Numbered from the stretch's first letter, positions 1-11,829 are shown. The stretch: DNA of 64,000 bases from Adiantum capillus-veneris (GCA_014529385.2 CM043942.1:49024244-49088243), one strand, 5' to 3'. A program made the numbers and translations. Notes: generated from the sequence alone by a model not told the origin.

Positions 1-1900
1 AAGAGATTGAATAGCCAAAATACTAGGGATATTCGATCTTAGAAGTCATTATGGGAACAATACCTGAAACAGAATAGAACTTCGGGCTAAATGAGAGAGC
101 CTATGATAGCATGGTTAATCAAAGAGGAAGTACGAGCCGAGACAGTCACCTCAATGATGGAGATTGGGGCAGAGATGCAAAAACCACCCTTAACTAGAGA
201 AGAATGAGGGACACTAGGACAAGAAGAGGTCCACACAAGTCACACTTACTGATAGCCGTTTTTCGGCTCTTTTGTAATTGCCACAGTGAGTTACCTCACC
301 CTACCAAAATCACCCAAACACTGTGGCTATCCCTACCATTTCACTGTATATAGACGTGCGTGAGTCACGGGACTTTTCCCATATCTTCTTAAAAACCCTC
401 AGCTAGCTAGTCACTGGGCTAGGTGAGCCAAAAAAAATTAAAAAAAATAAAAAATAAAAGTATATTATGGCCTCTTTGTGTGTAAATATTTCATTGTATA
501 TATGGCCTAAATATAGGGATTTTTAATAATTATTTTGGTATTTTATTTAAATATTTCTACTTAGGTATGTGTTTTATTAAACCTATGTACACCTTCTTTC
601 ATCCTCTTACACCATAATTATATTTTTTTTTTGCCAATATGTACATACTCTAACCTCATATTTTTCCTTTATACAAATCACTCCCACATTTTCACCCTCA
701 CCCTCGTGAAAAAAAAAATAATAATTGATTTCTACTCATTGGTTACTTTTATTATATTATTTACTTGCATACCGTTTCCTCTTTCACCCAAAATAATTCA
801 AGGAGGGACCATATCATATGATTCCAATATCTTTCCATATCCATAACTCCTCCATGTTTTTATTATTATTTTTACTCATTATTCTAACACCATGTGCTCA
901 TTGAGCTAAAGTCCATGAATAGTCCATACACTAGTCCCACCATGTATATATTTCTTATTTCACCAATAATCCTCCTCCATGCATGGGTCAAGGGCAACTT
1001 GAATGCTTTGTATTATAATATGACAAAGGAGGGGCTCACTCTTGGATGCATTGTACAAATTCAACAAAGGAGGGGACCACTAAAAGACTTTTGCAGGCAT
1101 AAAAAACAGGCTTTTTGGTGAGAATTTTGGCACCTATCTCCACTCCGAATTTGGAGCGGTGGTCAAAAGAGAAAATGTAGCCCACTCTCTGAATAATCAC
1201 CCCAAATTTTTTCATGATTTTTGGAGCTACCAGCTGTGAGATATGATTTTTTTAGTGGACCCCAGTTTTCCCATGCTATGCAGCCACACTCTCTCTTCCA
1301 CTTTATCATTTTTCTCTTTCACACACACTTCTCCACTCATCATCCCCATCTCTCTCACCACTCCTCTCTGCACACTACTCACCTTCTCCTCAACCTTGAA
1401 GAATAAGAGAAACCATGGTGAACTCATACCTCCCACACACAATTCCATTCCAAAATTGACCACCTAGTCTCATTTTTCCTCCTCCAAATTACCCATATCT
1501 ATCAAAAAACCACAAAATTCAGCCTCTTCTCTTAAAAGATAGCATCATGGTGGTTGATTACTCAGCTTCAATTACCTTGTCTCTCAAGAAAGGTCAAGAG
1601 TGGAGAAAAAATTGTACCGTCAAAGCTAGTGGACCGTCAACAAGCGTCAAAATTGGCCCTACTCAAGACACTTGGAGCATCAACCTTGTAAGAAATCCAC
1701 CTTTTCTTACCTCTTAAGAGTTTTTCTTCCTTATTTGTATCCTACATGGATACTCCCATTGTAAATATTCAATTCCATTTGTAAATTAATACTAACTCTA
1801 CTAACACTAACCCACTATGAAAAGTCCTATCACCTCCATTTCTCTCCTCTCTCTTTCCCCACCAACTTCTTGATAATTCCAAGCAAAAGAAATTAGATAA
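1..1900. other. Repeat-derived intergenic DNA, no gene seen
   Basis: Only short ORFs (under 80 codons) with low-complexity or unrecognisable translations occur here. The DNA is AT-rich with pyrimidine tracts around 1280-1400. I see no motif, RNA gene or element terminus that I can support. Confidence 0.5.
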
Positions 1901-1929
1901 ATTGCTGAAAATCTAACTCAACCATGGTT

Positions 1930-2130
1930 AGAGGAGTAACCCTAGCCTTCAAAATTGCTATAAAAGGAGGGTGTAGCTAGCATAAAAGGGGGAGCCATAA
2001 GCAAGAGCACTATGCTATAGCTTGAGAAGCCAAGCTCAACCTCTCTAGAAGGAGCTCTTGAGTGGAAGCTCATTGTCTTATGCATGTGCATGTGTTGTAA
2101 TAGGGGATTAGCAAGGGAAATCTATGCCAT
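1930..2130 (+). promoter_or_regulatory. TATA-box region resembling an LTR promoter
   Basis: A TATA-type element (CTATAAAAGG, about 1958-1967) is followed by GC-richer, mildly repetitive sequence with a second TAAAAGG run. This layout is common in the U3/R part of plant LTRs. No matching second LTR or primer site was found, so this could also be a chance TATA sequence in old repeat DNA. Confidence 0.25.
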
Positions 2131-2626
2131 TGTAAGAGAGAGAGTGATCATTCAATTGAGAGTAGGAAATCTATCATTTCTCCTACTAGTGTAAGCCCAA
2201 CATTCGCTGAATCAAGGAGGGTGGATTTGGACTAAGCTTGGATACTTTGTCTCCCTTCCAACGTGAAGTAATGGACAACAATGATGTGTAAGTGTCTTGG
2301 TGTTTTTTTTTGTTAAGTTCTTGATAGCTTGTCTCTGGTGTTGTCATCAATCTAGCCATAAATCCCACATACTATAAGAGGGCGACAGGGTGGAGAGGAC
2401 TCCCCTGGCCTTAAGACAGTGATTGGGGTGGCTTTTCTTGTGATGTGTTGTGGTGAAATTTACGCAAGCTATGTTGAACAAGTACTAATCTCACTTTGAT
2501 TTGTCATGACAGATTTGTAAGAAGGTATTAATGCAACAAGCACCCCCTCCCCCTTTCTCTCTCTTTCTTAAATATATAGTTGTGTTTGCTTGATCATTGC
2601 TGATACGTTTCAAAGCAGCCCGAGCA

Positions 2627-2630
<4 letters not shown>

Positions 2631-2694
<64 letters not shown>
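2631..2694. repeat. (CT)n microsatellite
   Basis: About 64 bp of CT dinucleotide with a single interruption (CTAT) in the middle. Confidence 0.97.
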
Positions 2695-2698
<4 letters not shown>

Positions 2699-3107
2699 TT
2701 TTAGTGTGTGAGAGTATTCCATTGGTGTTAGGGTTAGTGTAAATTCCTTGCTTGTTTGTGGGTTGCTCTAACGATTCTCCTCTTTTGCGTCCTAGTTCGC
2801 TCTTAAACTAAGTGGTGCCCCTTGTGTAGTTGGGATTTGGCGGTGGGTTTGTTGTTTTGGTTTGTGTTGTGTTGTGCCTCAGCCCCATTGAGCAGCACGG
2901 GAGCCTTGAAGGGTGTCTAGAGGCCACTCTTCTTGTTGCCCGCCCCGGACCGCCTCATTACCAAGCAACTAGATTGAAGGCTTAATGGACGAGTTCCTTG
3001 TAGGCCTCCCAGGAAGAAGGTTCTAGATAAATGAAAAATGGTTTGGTGGACTAACATTGCTTAACTCATCATCGAGGATTGCTAAAATTTTGTAAATATT
3101 CCAAAAT

Positions 3108-3705
3108 TCAAAGAAAAGGGGGAAGGAAATGTAGTAGACGATGGGACCAATTAAGGATTTAGACTGGTGGTTGGGCTATTAAGTTTCAAGGCTAGTTATT
3201 GCAGTAAATGATGCAATGGACAATCGATCAGAGACCCAATCTGACGGCTATAAATAGGACCCACTAATCATTTTGCAGGGACTTCTCCTTTGAAAAATTG
3301 TTTCACTATCACTACTTAGTGTCTTAGATCTCTTCCTGCTCTTGTACTTTTATAACCTTAATCATTAAGCCCATGAGCAGACTTGGCTCATACTGTTGTA
3401 CTTTGCTTACACTAATCTGAATATATACTAGTTCTAGATTCTTGTCTAGTCTATATTTCAGTCCTAGTCTTTGCATTTCATTTCAATTCCAGTCTTGGCA
3501 TTTCATTCCAGTGTATATTCCAATTTCAGTCTTTGCCTGATTTGATACATGAAATCTTTAATCTGATCTGTGGAAACTCTAATTGACCAACCTAGAATAG
3601 CTGTCATAAATTATTAGCTCATTCTAAGAAGTGTGTAGCATCAGTTTAGAACCAAAGGATGCTTTAATCTTTGCGCCCATCTTGAAAGTTGGTTGCCCTC
3701 AAGCA
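3108..3705 (+). mobile_element. Candidate 3' LTR with upstream polypurine tract
   Basis: A purine-rich run (about 3108-3129, AAAGAAAAGGGGGAAGGAAA) directly precedes TGTAGTAGACG at 3130. That is the usual junction between a polypurine tract and a TG-starting 3' LTR. A TATA box (CTATAAATAG, 3248-3257) lies about 120 bp inside. The right end is not defined; it must lie before about 3709, where a different repeat begins. No paired LTR is visible in the window, so this may be a truncated element. Confidence 0.4.
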
Positions 3706-3708
3706 TAG

Positions 3709-4248
3709 TCCAAAAGCACAACGGCCCTCTAGGTCAAAATGTTTAATATATTGCTAAACATTGTCACAATCATTACTTCTAGAGATGTTTTTGAACATGT
3801 TGAACAAATTTTCTTTCCTTACTTTATCAACTTTGCAACAATGCTCACAACTCCGAAATCACGACAAATTTTTAATTAATTTGTGAACACGCACATATAA
3901 GAAAATGTCCTTGACAACACCATAGATATAACAAACTAAATTTTTTGTATTAATAGCAATTAAATATTCATCTCCTAGCTCAATGCTTGATCTAAAAATG
4001 CATATGCCATTTTTATAATCATTGATTTCAACTTAAAAACTTTCTTTAAAGACTTTCAAACAACCAATTTTTGCTTCTAAATTTAAATTAATATTGAAAT
4101 ATGACTTCACTTTGAGTTTGAATGATGCAAACTAATGAATTTTCATTAGTGTTTTCATTTAAATATTTAGAGTTATCATCTTGTTTGCTTAAGTTGATGT
4201 GAATAACCATAGGGTTCACTTAGGTTGCCATCAATGTTAATGTGCTTT
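3709..4248 (+). repeat. Dispersed old repeat, copy A (left part)
   Basis: This stretch aligns by eye, with many substitutions, to 14039-14560. Shared blocks include CAAAAGCACAAC, the GTCAAAATGTTTAAT block, and the final TTAATGTGCTTT. Copy A is split after 4248 by the gypsy element and resumes at 9858. The family identity is unknown; it has no coding sequence. Confidence 0.8.
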
Positions 4249-4362
4249 TGTAAGAACTAGGGAAGCTAGACCTGAGATCCTCCTCCCAACCCCCCATTAT
4301 ATAGGCGGGCTCCTAGCCCCTTGCCCTAGACGGATCCCTATCCACACTGTCTAGCCCGGACA
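4249..4362 (-). repeat. 3' LTR of the gypsy element (114 bp)
   Basis: This LTR matches the 5' LTR at 9673-9857 from TGTAAGAACTAG through the CTAGACGGATCC block to GTCTAGCC. It then jumps to the terminal GACA, so it lacks about 71 bp of the other copy. On the minus strand it starts TGTCC directly after the polypurine tract. Confidence 0.88.
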
Positions 4363-4395
4363 TTACTCCCCCCTTAAGAAGAGTTTTCGTCCCTG

Positions 4396-5760
4396 AAAAT
4401 AAAAATGGGAAACTTCTTCTTAAGAACACTAATGTTTTCCCAAGTGGCACCTTCTTCAGGTCAGCAGTCTTTCCACTTGATTAAGGCTTGTTGTCGTACG
4501 TGATGATGTGTACACAACTCATGATAATCCAGAACACGTTCAGGTTCATGCGGTAAGGTAGGAGGTTCAATGTAATCAACCAAAACCTATTGGTCAATGA
4601 CATTGTCATCCCCATGTAACCGTTTTTGTAGACGGCTTACATGAAACTACAGATGAATGCGAGAATGTGAAGGTAGTAATAGTTTGTAGGCACAATCACC
4701 GACTCGCTTGAGTATTTTGAAAGGCCCACAATATCGGGAGATAATTTAGGTGTCGATCTAGTTTTCAGACTTTCTGAATGTTCTGGCACACGTAAAAATA
4801 CTTCCTCCCCTTCTTCGAAGGTAACTTGTCGATGTTTCTCATTAGCGTATTTCTTGTACCGATCCTGTGCTTGCCGGACATTCTAACGAGAAAGTTTCAG
4901 CATATCCATGTGGTCTTGGAGAAAATCCTTAACCTGTTGGAGTTTTTCGGCTGCCAACCCCACCGTAACTGGTGACCTAGGTTGAAACCCATACATGAGC
5001 ATGAAAGGACTAAAACCTGTTGTGACATGCTTAGCACTGTTGTAGGCAAACTCGAGAATAGGTAAGTATTCTTCCCAGTCTGACTTCTTTTTGCTGACAT
5101 ATGCTCTTAGCATATCCTCTAGAACCCGGTTAACCCGTTTCGTTTGACCATCCGTTTTTGGATGATCAGTTGTAATGAGGTTTAGTTGTGTACCCAATCG
5201 TTTAAATACAGCTCTCCAAAAGTGGCTGTTAAACTTGGGATCACGGTCGCTAACAATGTTACTTGGCAAACTATACAATTTGTATAGATTGTCCACAAAT
5301 AACTTCGCTAGTTCTGGTATCTCAATCGTTGATTTGGTCGGAATAAACTTACATAGTTTAGTCAACCTGTCTACGACCACCCATACTGAGTCATGACCTC
5401 GTATAGTGGTTGGTAAACCTACAATAAAATCCATAGAGATACTATCCATTTTCCATTGGGAATCTCCAAAGGATGTAAGAGTCCTCCTGCTTTCACGCGC
5501 TCTGAGTTGTTAACTTGACATTTTTGGCAGTGCAAGACATAAGCTTGAACAAAGCCATGTAGACCTGGCTAGTAAAATTGTCGTCGTACAAGAGAATAAG
5601 TTTTCTAATCCCCGGGTGCCCTGCACTTGGACTATCATGACATTCATAAAGAATTTGGCACCGAATGTCTGTGTCCGTCGGTACACAAAACTCTCCCCTT
5701 GTGGAGTAGGTACCCATTGTCAATGGTAAAATGCTTCCATTGTTGTAGTTCCTCACTTTA
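4396..5760 (-). pseudogene. Integrase with C-terminal chromodomain (gypsy pol), broken
   Basis: Integrase inserts retrotransposon cDNA into the chromosome; the chromodomain tethers it to modified histones. The HHCC zinc-binding region falls at about 5493-5756 (CHDSPSAGHPGIRK and CTAKNVK are readable). The catalytic core is at 4883-5449: the first Asp is in MDFIVGLP and the second in SDRDPKF. The third acidic residue of the D,D35E triad, expected as QTE or QSE, reads QTK here, a loss of the catalytic Glu. Downstream at about 4396-4580 a chromodomain is readable (RVLDYHE, ALIKWKD, GATWENIS, KKKFPIFIF) with one in-frame stop after KWKDC. A frameshift separates the HHCC and core frames. Family assignment is firm; the copy is dead. 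Confidence 0.88.
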
Positions 5761-6376
5761 TAAAGGAGAACTAGGTGTGGAGGTTAACTGTACACTACCT
5801 TCATTGAAGTGAGAAGGATCCTTCTTTTGAACATGGCTCCACACTTTGGAATATGCTTCATCTTGCTCATATTTTCCCTTGAGAGAATCTAAAAATTCAC
5901 TACAAAGTTCCGTGAACAAGAACGAATTGATCTCTGGCATTCGACTTAAAGCGTCTGCCACTACATTGTATCGGCCTTTGCGATACCTTAACTTGGCATC
6001 ATATTCCTAAAGGATCTCGGCCCACCTAGATTTTTGACCCTTTAAATCTGTTTGTTGTGTAAACCATTTGATGCTTTCATGGTCAAACACAATCTCAAAC
6101 TGAGCACCATACAGATAATGTCACCATGTCTTTAAGGCAGACACTATTGCATAGAGTTCGCGTTCGTAAGCAGAATAGTTCTACTGAGCTGCATCAAGCT
6201 TCTTACTTTTAAATGCAATCGGTCGTCCGTCTGGTAACAGGACTGCTCCAATAGCACGATCACTGGTATCCGTTTCCAAAATGAATGGTTTCAAAGGATC
6301 TACAATAGCCAGTATAGGAGCTGTAGCTAATGCATCCTTGAGCGTATCGAAACTATGCTGTTGAGCGGATCCCCAC
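5758..6376 (-). pseudogene. RNase H region of gypsy pol, with stops
   Basis: RNase H removes the RNA strand after reverse transcription. The minus-strand translation reads through the conserved entry (ATAPILAIVDPLKPFILETD), the GAVLLPDGRPIAFKSKKL segment, YERELYAIV, and the end motif VVADALSRM just before the integrase. At least three stop codons interrupt this frame (after DAAQ, SALKTW and AEIL). It sits between the RT and integrase domains of the same element, as expected for Ty3/gypsy pol. Confidence 0.87.
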
Positions 6377-7142
6377 TAAAAAGCTTTACCTTTGCCTTTT
6401 TGTTGATCCGTCATAGGAACAACAATTTGAGCATAGTTTTTAACGAACCTTCGGTAAAAACCTGCAAATCCTAAAAATATATGTAATTCTTCCAGATTTT
6501 TAGGAGGAGGGCATTTCCTGATGGTATCCACTTTGCATTTATCCATGTATAGGCCGTTAGCTGAAATAACATGCCCTAAATAATGAATTTCATCTTTGAG
6601 AAAATCACATTTAGATTCCTTGGCATATAACTTGTTTGTGCGTAACAACTCAAATACCTGCTGAGATGTTGTAAGTGTTCTTCTTCAGAAGCACTATAAA
6701 CTAGAATGTCGTCGAGGAAAACAATAAAAAATTTGCCCAAATATGGCCTCAAAACATTATCCATAAGTGTCATGAATGTTGCGGGCGCATTGGTTAACCC
6801 AAAGGGCATCACCAAAAGCTCGTAGTGTCCAAACCGTGTTTGGAATTCAGTCTTAGGTATATCGGCAAGCCGAATACGGACTTGGTGATATCCTGACCGC
6901 AAGTATATTTTTGTAAAAATGCGAGCATGAGTTAGCTTATCAAATAACTCATCTACTTTTGGCAATGGGTATTTGTTCTTAACTGTAACCGCATTTAAGC
7001 CCTGATACACATGCGCATACTGCCGTCCTTTTTCTTTACTAAAAGGATAGGCGAAGCCCATGGTGAAGAACTGGGTTGTATAAACCCTCAACAGACTCAA
7101 TGTTAGAAAGAAAATGAGAGAGTGAGTAACACAAGAAAACAT
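6376..7142 (-). pseudogene. Reverse transcriptase of gypsy pol, truncated and mutated
   Basis: Reverse transcriptase copies element RNA into DNA. Conserved blocks are readable: [13 protein letters not shown], the motif A block, [19 protein letters not shown], and motif [11 protein letters not shown] with both Asp present. Motif A, normally K-I-D-L-R-S-G-Y-H-Q, reads [10 protein letters not shown], so the catalytic Asp is replaced by Tyr. The N-terminal RT segment between the protease region and GFAYPF is missing, so about 90 residues of a typical RT appear deleted near 7060-7100. A frameshift near 6640 moves into the 6376-6648 frame, which continues with LGHVISANG and FLGFAGFYRRFV. Confidence 0.9.
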
Positions 7143-8820
7143 GATCTATTTCATTATCAGAAACGAGCTGCATAAGCTCAGCAGTACAAATCAGTGGTGA
7201 TGAAGGTATATCCTTTTCTCCTAACAACAACACATGTGCGCCATGGGATTCAAATATCAAGTTGTTGTGCTCATAGCTACGCTTCAGTGATGGTCCTAGG
7301 CTATGCAACCACTCCCTACCAAGAACCACATCAGCCCTTTCCATGTTTATAACCTGAAAATCCAAACAAGTAGAGTACCCTTGTACTTCCAATGGAACAG
7401 CTCCGCATTGAGTATCGCATATTTCAGTATCATGTCCATTCATCATTGCTACCTTGTAGCGGTGGGTACTCGGAGTTTGAGGCAGTTTGAGCTTTTTCAC
7501 CAATCCATAATTGATGAAATTGTGAGTAGCACTATCATCTACCAAGATGTGCACCTTGTGCCCTTGCAGATATTCGTGCATACGTACTAACTCATGTGGT
7601 CCAAAGGTTTGTTGCCACATGGAAGCTGTGAGACAGCATTGATGCACCACCTCAATGTGTGTTACTTCCATTGTGGAGAATTTTGAGGAAGACTCAAGAG
7701 GCAGTAGGTGCACCGTGTGCACTGCTTTCTCCTTCCCCTGAGCAGCAGATTTCCCGTTGGGACAATCCTTTTTTCCATGACCTCTTCCTAAACACTGAAA
7801 ACATAACTTCTCTTTCATGGCTTTATCAAAATCCTCAAGAAAGAGAGGAACCCTGGACCCCTTGGGTTTTTTAGATGCATCTAAATTAGCAACTAGAAAT
7901 TTTCTTTTGTTGTGCCCGTACTGAGTGCGTGTATTACCATGTATACTAGCAGGCACATTACTATTATGTGGTTTCTTCTCATCAGAGTCATCATGAATAT
8001 GTGCTTTCACTATGGCTTCCTCAAGTGTTTTAGGGTCTTGGGTCTTGACATACTTCTTAAGCTCGGGTGTCAGACCTCGTATGAGCCCTCGTACTTGTTG
8101 AAAGGTATCCAAGCCTTCCAACTTGAGGATAACATCCCGATAGTGAGAGATATATTCAAGGAGTGATGGGTATTGGCGCATGGAACATGTGTCCCAAGCC
8201 GTCCAATTCCGATCGCCCTCGTTTGTAGGCAAAAATTCCTTGCTAAACATTGCTTCAAAGGCTACCCAACTCTTGATGTTCTTCTCCTTGAGAGACATCC
8301 ACCATTTGTAGGCCTTGCCTTCCAGAGTTAAGCTCGTCTGTAGAGCTCTGAATGCATCCGGAGTACGCCGTAAGGCGTGAATTCCATCCCATTTGCTGAG
8401 AAAGATGTTCACTGCATCCTTATTGCGGTCTCGGTCTTCGCCCTTAAAGACTGGTCGTTTAAAGTTCTTTAACAAGTCATCCACCTCTTTGGCAGTGAGA
8501 GTATGCAACGTATCATTAATTGGGCCTTGCCCTTGTGTGCCAACGTGCTCATGCATGTGGGTGTCAGCAAGACTCTTAGACTGCTAATGCATTAATTGAA
8601 TTACTAATGTGGAAAGTTTAGTAACATTTTCATTTAAAGCTTTGATATTTTCATCCAAGATTGTCATGCGTGTCTGAAGTGCACGAAATTCTTGAATATC
8701 GAGGAATTTGTAAGTATCTTCTCCTGCCGTAGCGTCGTGGGTACTCTCCTTGAGAGGATCCGGTAGCATCAGGAGTACTTTGCTCAAAATCAAATGTCAT
8801 GTTGATATACGAATCCATGG
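7060..8820 (-). pseudogene. Gag with zinc knuckle, fused to aspartic protease (gypsy)
   Basis: Gag forms the virus-like particle; the protease matures it. The main frame (8556-7039, 505 codons) has a retrotransposon Gag core at residues 30-150 (KWWMSLK, YISHYRDVILKL), a CCHC knuckle at 252-265 (CFQCLGRGHGKKDC) and a pepsin-like protease from about 332. The protease active site reads VDDSATHNF where the family has V-D-S-G-A-T-H, so the D-S/T-G triad is lost. An upstream in-frame stop at 8584-8586 separates this frame from 8587-8793, which looks like the start of the same Gag. A Met near 8818 in another frame (MDSYINMTFD) could be the ancestral start. The 3' end runs directly into the damaged RT. 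Confidence 0.87.
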
Positions 8821-8859
8821 CTACAGAGTGCGGTGAAAGAAGTACTCAGAAAAAATACC

Positions 8860-9659
8860 TGATATTGAGAGCACTCGCAAAGTATAGGAGCCTTGCTAAC
8901 TCCACTTGTGCGTCGTAGCAACTGACCGTTAAAGAAGAAACAACTTGCAAAATCGGTGTAGAAAGCAAACCTCGAAAAATCGTCGTTGGCTTGCAAGAGG
9001 ATTGAAATCTTGTAGTCGAGATGGTTGAATCGTCACCGCTTTGAAGAAGCTTGATAATTGAAAGCTTCCGTAATCGGCGAACGATTATGGTGCATAAACG
9101 CCAAGCGAAACCGTCACAAGTGTAAAAATTCAAAAATCTGGAAATTCTGCAAGGACTGAGCGGAATCGTGAGCCGTCAAGCTCAAAGGGAAAGCCGACAT
9201 GGCTTGATGCTTGCACCGATCAAGGAGGTTCTTGCTTGTGACTTGCCGTTCTTGTGGGAAAGACCACCAAGAAGGGAAAAGGATCAAAAAACCAAAATCT
9301 TTGGCCATGCCATGTGAAAAAGAAAACGAAATTTGACGATTTCTGTGCAGACAGCGTGTTGAGAAATCGTGGAAGGATGGGGAGGTGTGTGCGCCTTGCA
9401 CAGCAGCAATTAGACCAAGATCTCTTGGAATCCAACCATTGAAGCCATGGCCGTCCTCCCAAGCCCAAGCTTGCGCAGTTTCGTGCACCACACAGAGGCG
9501 TCCCAATCGGGAAACGGTACCCGAAATAGACAAAAACGATTGCTATTTTGGGAAAATCTCTAAAAAGATCACGGTTCACACCTTAAAGCCCTCCTTTTAG
9601 GAGCCAAAAGTGAGAACACTTAGAGAGAGAGTGGAAGAGAGACCTCCTAGGCCACCTAA
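8860..9659 (-). other. 5' untranslated leader of the gypsy element
   Basis: This lies between the primer site and Gag. It contains short ORFs on both strands but no recognisable domain. It is longer than a minimal leader, but no other element end is visible inside it. Confidence 0.5.
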
Positions 9660-9671
9660 GCTCTGATACCA
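9660..9671 (-). other. Primer binding site of the gypsy element (tRNA-iMet type)
   Basis: The minus strand reads TGGTATCAGAGC directly inside the 5' LTR after one base. This matches the 3' end of initiator tRNA-Met, the usual primer for plant gypsy elements. Confidence 0.92.
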
Positions 9672-9672
9672 G

Positions 9673-9857
9673 TGTAAGAACTAGGGAAGCTAGGCCTGAG
9701 ATCCTCCTCCCAACCCCCCATTATATAGGCAGGCTCCTAGCCCCTTGCCCTAGACGGATCCCCTGTCCACACTGTCTAGCCAGGCCCTTGGCCGAAGTCC
9801 ATGACCATCCTAGTCCTTAGGTTTGGGCCTTGCCCCTACAGAACCCTTGTCCTGACA
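9673..9857 (-). repeat. 5' LTR of the gypsy element (185 bp)
   Basis: It is bounded TG...CA and matches the 114-bp 3' LTR apart from a 71-bp segment found only here (about 9786-9852). A TATA-like ATTATATAGG lies at about 9720. It is followed by the target duplication gcttt. Confidence 0.9.
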
Positions 9858-9935
9858 GCTTTCATCGTTGTTCACCAAGTTCTGATCTCGTTCATCTTTG
9901 TCGGTTTTCCTTTACTTGTTTGAAAATTGAGAATT
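9858..9935 (+). repeat. Dispersed old repeat, copy A (right part)
   Basis: This resumes the repeat interrupted at 4248. TTTCATCGTTGTTCACCAAG matches the sequence at about 14549-14568 with one difference (TCATCG versus TCATTG). Confidence 0.8.
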
Positions 9936-9939
9936 CTCT

Positions 9940-10477
9940 CTTTCACTATTGAAATGGTTCTCTCTCTAGAACATAATTTCTCTTCTTCTTTCTTGCCCAT
10001 GACACTCAAATATTTTCAATGTTTCTTGCTACCTGATACACACACAATCTTCCCACTTATACACGCACACAATCATGTATGCTAATACATCCTCATACAT
10101 CTCTCTAGCTCTACTTCTTTGTCTTGGTCTCTTTCTACATCTCTAGTAGGTTTCTATACTACCATCGATTCTCTCTATATCTCTTTCTCTCACAATTTCC
10201 CTTTTTGGCTCATACACCCAAATACACATACAACTCTCGCACAAACACACCCTTGAACACACACCCACACACACCCCACATGCTGACATACACACACACA
10301 CACCCCACCTATGTTAATTTGCCTTCCGATCAATTTCTTACTCTCTCTTTAATCAACTTATTTCTCTTTCTTCTTGCTCTAAATTTCTATGCTACGTGGA
10401 ATGGTTCTCTCTTTCTCTGACTAATTCTCATACACACATATACTATATCAAGCATACACACAAGAATGCATCATCAA

Positions 10478-10521
<44 letters not shown>

Positions 10522-10589
10522 AGGAACACTGCTCCAAACCTACTCAATTCTACATCTAGCTTTCCCTCGCTCTTGAATTCCTGTGGTGA

Positions 10590-10668
<79 letters not shown>

Positions 10669-11000
10669 TAAATACACACATACACACACTCACACAAAAA
10701 ACCTTTCCCACTCTGTTGTCAATCTCCTCTCCCCTTTCTTGCTCTTGCTTACTGCTACACAATGACAAAGCTCTTTTTTTTCTCACTCTCTACACACGGG
10801 ACAATGCACCCTCCACATGGGAAGATGCACATCCATGCAACCCCCCTCAACTCTCTTTCTCCTCCCCCGCTTTTATTTTTCTCTCTCTGGCAACCCCCAT
10901 GCATCCCATGACTCTTCCCTCATAATGTTCTAGATTAGAACTGGAAAATTTCAATTTCTTTTTAACTTGTTGGTTCCTTATTAAAATAAAACAAAATCAA
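9940..11000. other. Pyrimidine-rich spacer with microsatellites, no gene
   Basis: Dominated by CT- and CA-rich low-complexity DNA, including (CA)n at about 10480-10519. The ORFs here are translated simple repeats (Ser-Leu, Thr-His) and are not genes. Confidence 0.8.
10591..10669. repeat. Compound (CT)n(CA)n microsatellite
   Basis: About 42 bp of CT followed directly by about 35 bp of CA. A second (CA)n of about 38 bp lies 70 bp upstream. Confidence 0.97.
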
Positions 11001-11339
11001 TTAAGGTATTTAAGTCTTGATCCCACACTCACTCTCTTAAGAGGATAAATTTTAATGTCATAAGGACAATCCTTTAAGATCTATCTTGACAATAGTCTCT
11101 CGAGCTTAAAATTTCTTTCTCTCTCTTAGTTCCTCTCTAGCAACCACTTCTTCGGGTCCCATGAATTTTGTTGCCCACATCTCCCATGATGAGGCATGTT
11201 GAAACACATAAGAAAACATTTTTTTGATATCTTCTTTAAACTCACATTCTCACACGATCGTAAAGACGGTCCCAAAAGACTTCAAAACTTTACATCAACA
11301 AGTCTCAAACTCTAGATTTATCCTTAAAGATGGGCAACC

Positions 11340-11803
11340 AAGATATCCAATCTTCACACTTGTGTAATGATAGTTATTTAAATTTCCTCTTCTTATATAG
11401 ATATTACCCTACAAGATTGACTAGAAAGAGACTAGCAACAACTTATGGAATCTAGTACTATGGCCATAGGTTTAGGCTAATACCCATCACGAGTGTGCTT
11501 TCAAATGGAACTCATAGGTTTAGGCCATAGTTTTAGGCTAATACCCATCACGAGTGTGCTTCCAAATGGAGCTCATAAATATTATTTGACAATAAGTAAA
11601 ATTGACAAAAGCAAGCTTAAACACGATACTAATGAAGCTAATTAGATGTATATGCTCCTACAATGCACAAAACTCATAAATATTATTAGAGAAAAATTAA
11701 ATCTAACAAAAGCAATCTTAAACATGGTCCTAAAGTAGCTAATTTTAACCCTAGCTTGATACAATCAATGAAAATGTTTAGGGGTTGACATTCCTCCCCC
11801 ACT
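11340..11803 (-). mobile_element. Candidate 3' LTR end and polypurine tract (minus strand)
   Basis: Read on the minus strand, AGTGGGGGAGGAA (about 11791-11803) is followed by TGTCAACCCC at 11790, a typical polypurine tract to LTR junction. The sequence before it (11804-11830) resembles the end of chromovirus pol, with a Lys-Asp-Lys-rich translation, and resembles the 4363-4400 junction of the complete gypsy element. The far end of the LTR is not defined. Confidence 0.38.
11466..11760. repeat. Local tandem duplications (61-bp and about 102-bp units)
   Basis: The block GGCTAATACCCATCACGAG occurs at about 11475 and 11536 (61-bp period). The following block from CTCATAAATATTATT recurs about 102 bp further on, with more divergence. 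These lie inside the candidate LTR. Confidence 0.75.
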
Positions 11804-11829
11804 GAAATGAGAATTTGTCCTTGACAAAC

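Larger units (their letters stand above)
4249..9857 (-). mobile_element. Ty3/gypsy chromovirus (Reina-like), 5.6 kb, inactivated
   Basis: This is a complete insertion on the minus strand, bounded by TG...CA and flanked by the 5-bp target duplication gcttt (4244-4248 and 9858-9862). From 9857 downward it has the 5' LTR, a tRNA-Met-type primer site, gag with zinc knuckle, protease, reverse transcriptase, RNase H, integrase, chromodomain, a polypurine tract (minus-strand AAGGGGGG, about 4364-4375) and the 3' LTR. Short LTRs, small size and an integrase-linked chromodomain fit the Reina clade of chromoviruses; the clade is inferred from structure, not a tree. All domains carry stops or frameshifts and several catalytic residues are changed, so this copy cannot be autonomous. 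The empty target site is represented by the related repeat at 14039-14612. Confidence 0.93.

Noticed and set aside
9114..9579. ORFs of 119-139 codons in the gypsy leader
   Set aside because: They overlap in different frames and have no retroelement motif; they are leader sequence.
10396..10786. ORFs over 75 codons on both strands
   Set aside because: Pure dinucleotide repeats give open frames with Ser-Leu, Thr-His and Arg-Glu; no gene.
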